DNA of 64,000 nt from Fragilaria crotonensis (lineage: Eukaryota; Bacillariophyta; Fragilariophyceae; Fragilariales; Fragilariaceae), in the NCBI GenBank assembly GCA_022925895.1, contig JAKSYS010000059.1, positions 88,203-152,202 of the forward strand, written 5' to 3'. Below the pieces are notes generated by a model that had not been told where the DNA came from, did not search any database, and saw nothing but the letters and a program-made list of their open reading frames with translations. Positions 44,013-53,954 of this stretch are shown piece by piece; the stretch's first letter is position 1; each line of letters starts with the position of its first letter. Position numbers and translations under genes: made by a program.

Positions 44013-44808
44013 TCACTTTGCTTTCTTTCCATCATCATGATTGTCTCCGTCACTATCATCCTCGTCCGACAACAACATTGAATCATCAGCACCAACGCTT
44101 CCTTTTTCATCTTCTTCCATTTGGGCGCGACGCAATGCCACGGCCGCCAGCTTTTCTTGCTTTCGTTCACCCAGTACATGCCGGATGGCTCCCATGCTTT
44201 TCTTGACTTTTTGGAGTCGTTCCGGTTGGGGCATGATAAGTTGACTTCGGGACGATAATTTCAATTCCGTCAAGAGCATGTTGCGTTCCTTGTAGAGAAC
44301 GTACCTGAGAAACGATGGCACACAAATCGAAAGAGTAAGTAATATAATATGGAGTGACATGCAACGGGACGTATCAATCATGAAGTGTAAACATGTCTAG
44401 TACAAGACCACATTGTCATGTCCCATCGTCGCGAGATCGATCTCGCCGCGCTCGTGTCGTTTCTTGTGGTTTCGTGGAGTGCAATGTGCAATGGCAGGAC
44501 GGCGGTATCAGTAAGTTCGCATCAATTCCTCGTCCTGCGCGCACGCACACACGAAGTTGTTGTTTGTACCAACGTGTCCAACAACAATACAACAAAACAC
44601 CACACGTCCCTTGCACGTCCCTTGCCATAAAAAAAACCTAGTGACGAACGTACCACAACTTATGACAATCCACAAACGATTTGCGTCGAAGTTCCGCCAC
44701 GGACCACGAGCGTCCCACGGGTTCCCTCATTCGCTTTTCCCGGGGTACCGAATCTCGGAAATCGTTCAACGAGGGCTTCGGTTTGTCGGTGTTTGTCGCA
44801 GATGACAT
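44013..44808 (-). CDS. MRPL47: mitochondrial large-subunit ribosomal protein uL29m (MRPL47), 2 exons
   Basis: Component of the mitochondrial ribosome near the tunnel exit. Exons: 44654-44808 and 44013-44304 (minus), with a 348-nt GT...AG intron (splice GTACGT ... TCTCAG) cutting the Trp codon of CHKLWYVLYKERN. Product 148 residues starting MSSATNTDKP. GRSWSVAELRRKSFVDCHKL then YVLYKERNMLLTELK and MPQPERLQKVKKSMGAIRHVLGER are the signature blocks of uL29m. The last 30 residues are acidic and low-complexity. The in-frame sequence before this ATG stays open for about 40 codons without an ATG, and includes RTKSLHVVLST, so a further 5' exon or a different start might supply a longer presequence. 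Confidence 0.88.
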
Positions 44809-45478
44809 GCCACGACGGATGAAACAACATTGTTGTTGTTGTTGTACAGTTCTTGTTGTATTTGCTGCTGCTGTGGATAGTACTACATGAAGTGATTTTG
44901 TTCGAGCAAAAGAGATAACATGGTGGGACTGTTGATGGAATCAATGGCTTGTGATGAAACAACAATGACGTGTTTTGGAAGCGGCTAATGGCGAAAGGTC
45001 GTGAGGTTGTTCCAAGTTCCAACGATGGCAGTGACAGCCGGTCTCTCGTCGGAAGACTCGTTTGGCAAAACAAGCCACCAGCTCCGTCCAAAATTCCTCG
45101 ATTCTACCTCTGCGCTCAGTACGAAGTGTTATACGATTCTCGGAACTTGGAACTCGGAATCCATTCCATGCCCTACTTCAGATCTGGAGCGGAAGAATGC
45201 AAACAAGATTCCATTGTACGGATGATACTCCGAGTACAAGTAATCCGAATTCAGAGTACGCTACTGGTACTTGATACTGTAACTGTGGTGCGTGATACGT
45301 CATATGGAGATGATATGATGCACGATGCACGTGATGTGCGTGATGTGTGTTGAAATATCTTTGACGCGATGCATATCCTTTTGTAAAGCAATCCATACTA
45401 CCGGTAGTTCATAGTTCATATCATATAATTGGATTCATGTTGCTTGATAGCTGATAGCATGCCAACAACAAAAACGCA

Positions 45479-46666
45479 ATGAAGAACTGCAATCGTGCGG
45501 CATCAACTTTGCTGCTGCTACTACTACTGCTATCATTGTCATTACGACGCATTTCAGCTCTTAGTCATCTCCAAAATAAGCACAAATGGTGTTTTGCTCC
45601 GTCTCCCATCCCGTCAATTACGCCAATGCCATGTCATCAACGACGATTTTTTTTGGCGACATTGGTTGGCGGTACAGCAATGGGGGTGTCACTGTACCCA
45701 TCTACAGCGGAAGATGCAACATCAAGTCTTGTTGCTGACAATTGTCAAATGGGACGATTGGTTCCCGAATTGGCCATTCCTGGTGCGTATCAAAACATTT
45801 GCATGTCCCGTCCCGAACGCACTATTCCATTGGGCAACAACAATCAAGATATAGTTATACAACAAGGCATTGTCAATGGCGATAATACAGCAACGACGTC
45901 TGGTAACAATGACAGTGGAGTCGGACCCGGTCGCACTGGAGTTGCCGTTTGGAACTCGGCACTTCTCTTGACGAGACTGTTGGTTCTGTTGTCCCAACAC
46001 GACAAGGATGATTGTGACTTCAATACCAATGATACTGATACCAACAGCAATAATAATCATCCTTCTTCGTCTTCTTCTTCTTGTTGGATTCGCAATCGCA
46101 CCATTTTGGAATTGGGGTGCGGGACGGGCCTGGTCAGTCTTGCCTGCGCGCGATTGGGAGCCGCTCGGGTGGTGGCGACAGATGGGAATCCAAGCGTGGT
46201 GGCATTGGCCGCCGAAAATGTCAAACGGAATGCAAAGAATGCTCCTGATACTGCCACTACGACAACTATGAAGACGAATGACCATGATTTCGCAACAGTC
46301 GAAACGACAACACTGTCTTGGGGATTGTTGAATGCCATGGAGTATTCGGATTGTGCCGATCTGGTCTTGGGGAGTGACTTGACGTACAATTCTGGAACTT
46401 GGAGAGTTCTGGGGGAAACGATTGGTACAGTTCTAAAGCCTGGAGGTCGATTTTTGTATCTAACCTGTGGCCATTCCGGATTCGGCGTCAAGGGAGAATT
46501 GGACGGATTCACTCAAGTTGTATCGTCATCCTTTTCGTTGGTCGTGGACACGGCCATGGGGACCATGTTGGAACGAGAACTGGCAGCAACGCTGTCGGAG
46601 GATGAAAAAAGCGTCGTGGAGTCCACGGGTGGTGTTCGTGTTTTGGTATTGCGGCGCAAGGTATGA
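45479..46666 (+). CDS. class I methyltransferase (METTL/FAM86-like, MTF16) with signal peptide and Tat-like leader
   Basis: 395 residues, single exon. Residues 1-28 form a strong signal peptide (poly-Leu core), then CFAPSP resembling an ASAFAP-like plastid signal, and then QRRFFLATLVGGTAMG, a twin-arginine-like thylakoid leader followed by a plausible cleavage at STA-ED. The methyltransferase domain (about residues 150-390) begins GVAVWNSALLLTRLL and contains motif I, ILELGCGTGLVSLACARLGA, and the acidic loop VVATDGNP (SAM-binding Asp). Family 16 enzymes methylate protein lysines. The late motif LVLGSDLTY (canonical D-x-x-Y) fits this family. The domain contains an Asn/Asp/Thr-rich insertion (about 175-195) and a Thr-rich one. 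Location in or at the thylakoid is inferred. Confidence 0.78.
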   Translation: MKNCNRAASTLLLLLLLLSLSLRRISALSHLQNKHKWCFAPSPIPSITPMPCHQRRFFLATLVGGTAMGVSLYPSTAEDATSSLVADNCQMGRLVPELAIPGAYQNICMSRPERTIPLGNNNQDIVIQQGIVNGDNTATTSGNNDSGVGPGRTGVAVWNSALLLTRLLVLLSQHDKDDCDFNTNDTDTNSNNNHPSSSSSSCWIRNRTILELGCGTGLVSLACARLGAARVVATDGNPSVVALAAENVKRNAKNAPDTATTTTMKTNDHDFATVETTTLSWGLLNAMEYSDCADLVLGSDLTYNSGTWRVLGETIGTVLKPGGRFLYLTCGHSGFGVKGELDGFTQVVSSSFSLVVDTAMGTMLERELAATLSEDEKSVVESTGGVRVLVLRRKV

Positions 46667-47131
46667 CAACTGTACATGTGCCACCGTGTCTTGGCACGAT
46701 GACAACGCTCCATTTTGTTGTTTGGAATGTTACTGGAAGGAAAATCCCATCCATCGAATGGTTTTCCGTGAGAATTTTTTGTAGGAGTGGTAGGTGTTCC
46801 GTATCGGTAGTGGTGTGCTCCCAATGTGTTTAAACGTTAATGTGTGGCGACGGGAATGGTGCCAGATCTTTGAATCCTCCGAAGTACTGGGAGTGCTGTC
46901 CAAGTACTATGAGAAGGGTTGGAAGTTAGAGATAGAAGGATGTGGAATGTCATCAGTTCGGAAAATATGCTGATAATTGTGCTGGACCGACCATATTGAT
47001 TCCAGCAAATGGATACAAATACTAGTATAGGATTAGACCAAGCGATACGTGATTATCACAGAATAAGAATTGTATACATACTCCTATGAATATCTCACAA
47101 TTTGTTCGCTTCTTTAACAAGTAGTATAAGT
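46667..47131. other. intergenic, no gene seen
   Basis: Short ORFs only. Convergent 3' ends of the methyltransferase (plus) and uS15 (minus) genes meet here. Confidence 0.5.
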
Positions 47132-48319
47132 TTATTTCTTCTTGATCAAATGCTTCTTGACAGCCTTTTGGCTTGGGAAGCGATTGAATTTTTCATTCCT
47201 GTCCTCAACTTGTCCAGGAACCTTGTGGCGGATTCCAAGAGACGCGATGACTGCCTTGTAGCCATCCGCATTCTGTTTGTAGAGGTAGTTCAAGAGACGA
47301 CGGCGCTTGTTGACCAGGGCGACAAGGCCGCGTCGGGTCGAAAAATCCTTGGGATGGAGCTTCAAGTGGGAAGTCAAATAGTTGATGCGCTCGGTCATGC
47401 CGGCAATCTGGTATTCTGGACTGCCAGTGTCTCCCTCGTGTCGTCGATGTTCGAGGCGAAGGGCAGCAATACGTTCCGCAGATGCGTACCAAGATGGAGG
47501 CTCGCCATCGTCGGAGATACCGTCCTCGTCGTCTTCGGATTCCAGGTCGCCGACGTTAACAATATAGTCTTCAGGAGGGATGGAATCATCCTCAGCCGAT
47601 ACTTCGTCAATGTCGAGGGCGACGGGCAGAGGGGCCTGTTGTCTAGACAGCTGAGTGGCCTAACGGACAAGTGGGGCAGCAAACGATGAGTAAGCAAGAT
47701 ATGACACGTGAGGGGAGTGTATGCGTATGTACACTTCGAATTTACGCGTCAGGAACAAGAAGAAACAAAGGTACGCGGTCACCATCGGAAGAAATTGATG
47801 TGTGTAGAGCACAGTATTTGGTCTACGACAGTGTCAGTACACTGACGTATCCAACCAGCGGGGCATCCATCCGTGTGACGACCCATGGAACATCGGGATT
47901 TTCATCAGTCGGAATTCAAACCATGCTGGTGGAACAACTCGAGCAAACTCCAAAACGTATGATGCCTAGTCTTCATTAGCATGGGTGGAACGGAGGCGAA
48001 AAAGACAGAATCGTTGTCAAGTTCGTTGATGAAAGACTGAAGTACACTTGCACCGAAGAACAAGTAGAAAAAATACCCTCATATCCCATTTCGTCTGTCT
48101 GTCGACATGTCTGGTATTAATTTCTCGTAGCTTCAACGAGAGGTGAGCAGCGACGATCACCTCACTGGACGCTCTTCGATACAGCCACCATCAACACTTG
48201 TAACGCTTTCGCACAGCCGAAAGAACACTCACCCTTGGTGTTACCGGCACAAACGCGGCAACATTATTGTTCAGAGCTAACAACAGTACAGCGAGAAGAG
48301 TATTTTTGGAAACAGCCAT
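47132..48319 (-). CDS. RPS15: plastid-targeted 30S ribosomal protein uS15, 2 exons
   Basis: Component of the plastid small ribosomal subunit, binding 16S rRNA. Exon 1: 48233-48319; exon 2: 47132-47659; intron 573 nt starting GTGAGT and ending GTTAG, phase 0. About 204 residues. Exon 1 encodes MAVSKNTLLAVLLLALNNNV then AAFVP, a signal peptide plus ASAFAP-type motif: targeting to a four-membrane plastid. Exon 2 starts ATQLSRQQAP, an acidic linker (residues 45-75), then the S15 domain at the C-terminus: MTERINYLTSHLKLHPKDFS, TRRGLVALVNKRRRLLNYL and YKAVIASLGIRHK. The N-terminal extension of about 115 residues is unusually long and acidic. Exon 1 is inferred from splice sites and frame, not from a transcript. 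Confidence 0.85.
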
Positions 48320-49124
48320 TGTCAACTGTTGTTTTTTGATCTAATCTCGCGTTAATGGTCGATGCCGCTGATTTTGCGATTCTTTGGATTGATTTTTCTG
48401 TGGCTCGCTGTGATGTGTAGGATGTGTCGCATCCTTCCGGAAACCAGGTGTTCTGGCTGCCACAGAAAAAACATACTGCGCTCTACTGTAGCGTATGCTA
48501 CCAGGTACCGGAGTACTCCGAGGCAGCGAGTATCATTCTCCAATATTCATACACGGTAATCGTATAAGCATTGTACAGTTAGAGTGCTTGTACGATTCTG
48601 TACACAGTACATGGTACTCTGGAGTCGCTTACAGCTTACAGTACATGCTACAGTCCCACATACCAAAACCTTGACATTGAACACGTCACACCAAAAGAGG
48701 GTCTGGGGTCAGGGGGATGGACTGAAGGAATACAGAATCGTAGTAAATGAGTGAATGTGATTGTCTTTTGATTATGCGTTTGCTATCCAACGACGTCCAA
48801 TGGAATTTCCGACCAGTGAAAAGAGTTCGATCGAATTCCCGATGTTGAACTGATCTCCAGCCATGCGACATGCGACATATGCTAACATGTCTGATGGCTC
48901 TGGCCTCATGTCTTACATATGTCCAGGTCTCAAGAGATTCCTCGTTGAGAGCTCTGAGTTGAAGGAAAAGGCAAGACTTCGCAACGACCATACGCCGAGC
49001 AGAATCATCCGCTCGTACTCCGAGTACTCAGTAGTCAGTATTAGAGTAGTACTCAGTACACGTACTACTACTCTGAAGTCTGTACAGTACAAGTAATACC
49101 GGTAGTACAGTCACACATAAGCTA
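48320..49124. other. intergenic, no gene seen
   Basis: No gene. A 100-codon minus ORF (48686-48991) has no recognisable domain. Palindromic GTACTCCGAGTAC-like words occur at 48511-48521 and 49014-49030. Confidence 0.4.
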
Positions 49125-49276
49125 GATTAGGTTTCACCAATTTGACGTCAGCGCCCACGTCACAGTACTGATATCTTCACGTTCAACGTACTGACATACA
49201 GTACTACAGTAAGACAGTAACATACTGAGAGCATCCTGATTGGTACGTGCTGACGTCAAATTGGTGAAACCTAATC
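49125..49276. repeat. 28-bp perfect inverted repeat with two CRE palindromes, directly upstream of the NDUFAF6-like gene
   Basis: Left arm 49125-49152 and right arm 49249-49276 are perfect reverse complements, with a 96-bp spacer. Each arm contains TGACGTCA (49143-49150 and 49251-49258), the full palindromic cAMP-response/bZIP site, and the spacer side of the left arm adds a half site (CACGTCAC). The right arm ends 7 bp before the first ATG of the gene. It could be a tiny MITE or a regulatory palindrome. CO2/cAMP-responsive TGACGT elements are known in diatom promoters; that it works so here is inference. Confidence 0.8.
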
Positions 49277-49340
49277 GGACCCTATGCTATGTGCCAGCTT
49301 CCTTGTGAAAGTAACGGTGACGCCAAACTCAAACACAACC

Positions 49341-50536
49341 ATGGCAGTGGCAGCAACACCAACGGCAATGCTTATCCGATCAAGGTCATCTCTAGCACGT
49401 CGACCTTTGATTTTTCATTGTCGTCATGACAATTGTTATCATGCTTCACGAGCATTCGCTTCGTCTTCATCGTCGTCGTCAGTGACAGTCTCAAAATCCG
49501 ATCTCCGACATGCTATTCGAATGGTACGATCACACGATGCTGCAGGATACCTGCCAGGTCAATTCTTGCCAAATCGTCATATTGGGGAGACTTATTACGG
49601 TGTTCGTTCATTTTGGGTGGAATCTGGACTCCGATTTGGGTCAACGGCACTCGTGCCGTCCCATTCACCTCCGGAGGTCCATCTAGAGTGGTGGGAGCGA
49701 GCGATTCAAGCGCTGTACGATGATCTTGATTCAGAGTCTGGAGCACAAGATACGGGAGCACAATATGAGAATGATAAATTCAATCAACATCCGACCTTAC
49801 GATTGTTGAAACAATTGATTCAACGACATGAGTTATCTAAGTCATATTTTGACGACATTTTGCTCGGCCGCCGCAAGGATTTGGACACCAAACAATACGA
49901 AACATTGCAAGAATTGATCGACCATGCCAGTCTTTCCTGCGGAAGTCTATTTTCCCTCGTCTTGGAAAGCGCCTCCTTGACCACATCCAATCATCCACCC
50001 GCCCATGCTGCCGCACAGCTCCTGGGAAAGGCCCACGGCCTCACCAATGCACTTCGATTCTCGATACCCCTGGTTTCAAGCACCGGCAGGCTAATCCTTC
50101 CCAAGGACTTATGCGTCAAGTACGGTGTCTCAAGCCCGCGATACCTCTTGTCCGCACTAGGACAGGGAGACGCCGAATGCCAACAAGCACTCCGACTCGT
50201 CGTCCGTGATATTTGTACCGAAGCTCGTCACGATTTGCAACTGGCCCGTGACATGCGAACCACCATTCTGGAATACGACAAAACGACAGCGTCCCAAAGG
50301 GGCAGCTGCGTTTGCCATCTTTGCCTGCGGTGGCGTCGGAAACCTTTCTCAATCGCTTGGAGAGCAAGCAATTTGATTTGACAGACAAGAATTTGCGCAG
50401 CGTGGGACTTTTGAACAGGGCGTTGGCATTGCCCACATGGTGGCTGCGTTTTATCAAGATCGATATTAATGCTAATGTAATGATTGCATGGTGCTGCTTT
50501 ACGACATGGATTTATATAGCCGCGTCGACTCTCTGA
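49341..50536 (+). CDS. NDUFAF6: NDUFAF6-like complex I assembly factor (squalene/phytoene synthase fold), one frame break
   Basis: Assists assembly of mitochondrial complex I. The fold is the trans-isoprenyl diphosphate synthase fold, without usual catalytic function. Start is taken as ATG 49341 (context AACCATGGCA), giving a basic, Ser/Arg-rich mitochondrial presequence (LIRSRSSLARRPLIF); an earlier ATG at 49284 is in the same frame. Motifs: VTVSKSDLRHAIRMVRSHD, YYGVRSFWVESGLRFG, DLDTKQYETLQELIDHA, LGKAHGLTNALRFSIPL, RLILPKDLCVKYGV. The last part, PKGQLRLPSLPAVASETFLN and RALALPTWWLRF, is in another frame (from about 50285). One base missing in an AAAA run at 50280-50283 would restore the frame. 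A pseudogene is unlikely; sequencing error or polymorphism is more likely. Confidence 0.82.
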
Positions 50537-50775
50537 CAACAAGGTTGAACAATTTTCGGATTGAAACTGCTAACCTAACGCATACTAGAGCACAGACACT
50601 TCCCAATTTACTCATGTTCACATTGGTAACAATGATGTTTTTCTACACCAGTTCATACTTTTAAAATTCACGGAATTCTCATCGTGTGCACATCAATCTA
50701 ACTCCCTTCCCTTGCAACCCCTCACACGCACAAGGCGCCCGTCTTCCGCAGCACCACCGACACGCGCCGGAACAA
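50537..50775. other. short convergent intergenic region
   Basis: Between the 3' ends of the NDUFAF6-like gene (plus) and HSF-1 (minus); nothing else. Confidence 0.5.
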
Positions 50776-52826
50776 TTAAGCAGCAGAGGCTCCTCTCTTT
50801 TTAATATTGCCCCCACTGTCGGAGGACGATGCTGCTCCTTGTTGTCCATCCATCGCACCCCCACTTGTATCGCCAGATAGACCACCTCCTAGGAGCGCAT
50901 TATTCCACATGCCAGCGCCCTGCACTCCAGTGGAACCAAGGACCTGTCCTAACGTACCTGGAGGAACTGGTAGACACGATGCGTCAAGTTGTTGCAGTTG
51001 TTGCTGTTGTTGTTGTTGCTGCTGCAAGGCTTGCAACATTCGTTGTTGATTAAACTGATCCAGCTGTTGCTGTTGTTGCTGAATCAAATTTGCCTGTTGT
51101 CGTTGGAAATCCATGGAGGTAAACGACGTCGCAGCAGGTGACGCTGGAGCACCAACAGATCCAACGTTATTACCGAAGGATGACATTTGTGCTTCCAACT
51201 TTTCTTGTGCCATGAGCATAGCCAAGTAGGCATTGGTGTTGCTGCGCTGGAGAGCCCCCAAACTCATTTCAGAATGATTCGCATTACCAGTACCTGGTAT
51301 GATATCATTATTTCCGCCTGAAAGTCCAAGGGCTGCCAACTGCTGCTGTTGTTGTTGCTGCTGCAGCTGCTGTTGTTGTTGCTGCTGAAGCTGTTGTTGC
51401 AGCTGCTGTTGTTGCAATTGTTGTTGCTGTTGCTGCATTCGTTGTAATTGTAATTGTTGTTGTTGCTGTTGTAGGAGTAACTCGCGTTGATGTTCCAATT
51501 GCCGAATTTGAAACAAGGTATCTTCATTACTGTTGCCAATGTTGTTGTTGTTGCTGTTATTGCTGTTTCCAAAAGCAGCAAGTTGAGAGTTAAGTTGATT
51601 TTGCAACATCCCCATTGTCGTCGCGGACAAGTCCACACCGCCAAAACCCCCTCCTCCTACCATATCGTTTTCCCCCAATCGCAATCGCGTCATGGCATCG
51701 CCCATGGAACGCTGTCCCATCATCATGGACTGTCCAAGAGCAGCACCAGCACCGGCACCGGCACCGGCACCGGCACCCATCATCATCATGGGTGGTATCT
51801 GTTGTGACAGATTTTGTTGTTGTGCCAACTGCGCTAATTGTTGTTGTTGCGGAAGTGGCGATGCCGTCATGCTAGTTGCACTAGTCGAGGTTGGATTTTT
51901 GGAGCTCTGACAACACATTTGCATGCACAGGCGCAAATTGTCACGTTGGAAGTAGTCATGATAGTAGGCTCCCGTCTCGGGCCCGCGTGTGACACGAGCA
52001 AAGTTCCAACGGTTGAGCTTCCGGGTGAAGGAAGTGAATTTTGACTTCTTAAAGTATTTCGGCATGAGTTCCGCCGAGAAGCGCTTCTTATTGTGAATCA
52101 CAAAGCCACGGCCATTAGGTAACCAGGAGATGATATCGGAGTTTTCTTCGTTGGAAAGAATCTCCATTAACTGTGAAACATGATGGAGAAGGAAAATGAG
52201 GTGAAGAAGTTGTGAAATCGCATTTCACAGGTCCCGCTGGAATTAGGACAGTGACATTCCCAATCAAAGCGAGAGTACAGTACCGAGTGGTTTTCCACAT
52301 TGATTGACAGACACCAGTACCTGGTAGACAGTAGAGTAACATGTGGTCGGCAAAGCACAGTAACGGTGCTTGCACTCCGAGTACCACATTCAGTACGCAC
52401 CTTTTGAGGGAATGTCATGGGGACATATTCGTCGACGTCCGTTTTGCTTCGTCGGCGTTTCGTGGGGTTGTGTTGAAGTCGTTCCCTTGCGTTCCTACTG
52501 CTAGTCTCGTCGTCCTCGTCGTCATCATTACCTTGAAAGTCGTCGTTATCGTCATCGCTCGCGTCTTGTTTTATATTTGAATCGATTCCTTCGTTCTCGC
52601 CACTGCTAGGCTTGACATTTGTGCCAGCATTTGCCTCCGCCATATCCTTGAAACTGGTTTGTGTTGCAGCCAACCTGTTATGCTTCCTGATTTGAGCTCG
52701 TTCCTCGTTCACAGATATGGTTGTTTCTGTAGCTGCTGCAGTTGCATCGTCGGTCGGAGTTGCGGTGTTCATCATGTGATCGTAATACAACAATTGGCTG
52801 AGGCATTCAGTTTGCTGTTCGCACAT
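50776..52826 (-). CDS. HSF: heat shock factor-type transcription factor HSF-1, 2 exons, poly-Gln
   Basis: Exon 1: 52401-52826; exon 2: 50776-52170; intron 230 nt (GTGCGT ... CACAG), phase 0. 606 residues. Exon 1 (142 codons from MCEQQTECLSQ) is an acidic, disordered region with a bipartite basic motif (PTKRRRSK), ending VPMTFPQK. Exon 2 completes the HSF DNA-binding domain: LMEILSNEENSDIISWLPNG, KYFKKSKFTSFTRKLNRWNFA, RVTRGPETGAYYHDYFQRD. Then follows a region extremely rich in Gln (tracts at about 51020-51110 and 51330-51480), Gly/Ala and Asn. There is no clear heptad-repeat trimerisation domain, so this is a diatom-type HSF; such factors are greatly expanded in diatoms. C-terminus is KKRGASAA. 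An earlier non-ATG start is not used. Confidence 0.9.
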
Positions 52827-53680
52827 ATTATTAGGGCCGAGGACAGAGGAAATCCCCCGGTAGACACGCGCAGTCAAGGAAGTAATGGAATTGCAGCCAG
52901 AGATCGTGTCACAACTCCGACACTCTTCTGCTTGGTACGATTACGATCAGGTGTCGTTACCGTGTCACTTCTATAAATGTTCGTTTTTATGAGACACCAA
53001 TACACTAGTCCCTTCCAGATTTCTGATCTCTAGCATCTCAAAGGAACACTATCTTCTCTCTCTTCTTCAAGGACATTCTATCTGTCGTTTGAGAACGAAT
53101 TCGGGACTACAACGACACGAAAGTCATAATTATTTGACAAGTCGATAAGTCTTCTTGAAGTAGCAATTTCTCGAACTTGTCGACCCTTCGTTCACTGTAA
53201 CAATACTGGGGTTCAGAACTTGAACCTCATCCTGGTACTGAATTTAATGTGGAGTATATTGATAGCTAACCCGGAAGTTGATGAACACTACTTGAATGCG
53301 AACTTGAATAAAGTTTGGTGTTATGACCGGGACCTTCAACACGCTGCCATCAACTTGTACAGCACCAGGATCGAATACCGGAAACAGGAAAGTGAAGAAA
53401 GCTCCCGAACGAACCCTCATCAACACAGAGGAAAGTGCAAGAAGTCTATCCAACCCAAAACCACTGATTGTCTTCGAATGTGCAATAACTCGGGAATGAG
53501 TGCAGAAGTGAGTTCTCCGAGTTCGTCGAGAATTCCCATTTGTTTCTAAGGTTTTAACACTCGAATGCTACTCTAGCTACTAGTAGTACCTACTACCGGT
53601 AGTACTCGGGTTGGAGTGTACTTTGATGACTTGTGTACCAGTATCGTATAGTCGTACTGCAGTACTCGAGTACTGAGTAC
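52827..53680. other. HSF-1 upstream region, no gene seen
   Basis: No gene. The 109-codon plus-strand ORF at 53220-53549 has no recognisable domain. Repeats of GTACT/AGTAC words increase toward 53570-53680. Confidence 0.4.
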
Positions 53681-53954
53681 CAGAGTCCTGCACTGGGTAC
53701 CCATACCCAGTACCCACCCATACCCATGGATAATGGGTGGGTATGGGCACGGCCCAACCAGTGGGTGGGTGGGTATGGGTGGTCCAAACTCCAAACTCCA
53801 AACTCCACTGCGCAAATCGTGGGTGGGTAATGGGTGGTCTAACCTGCCCACACGAATCGATCATTGCACTCTATTTCTCCAAGTATCCTGTATCCTGTAG
53901 CTAGTAGCCATAGGGCACTCCAGTACCATTTCCTAGTGTGGTGCGAGGCGCAAA

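Noticed and set aside
50258-50290. Short intron to explain the NDUFAF6 frame change
   Set aside because: The only GT...AG pair nearby (50248-50289) is 42 nt, a multiple of three, and does not change the frame.
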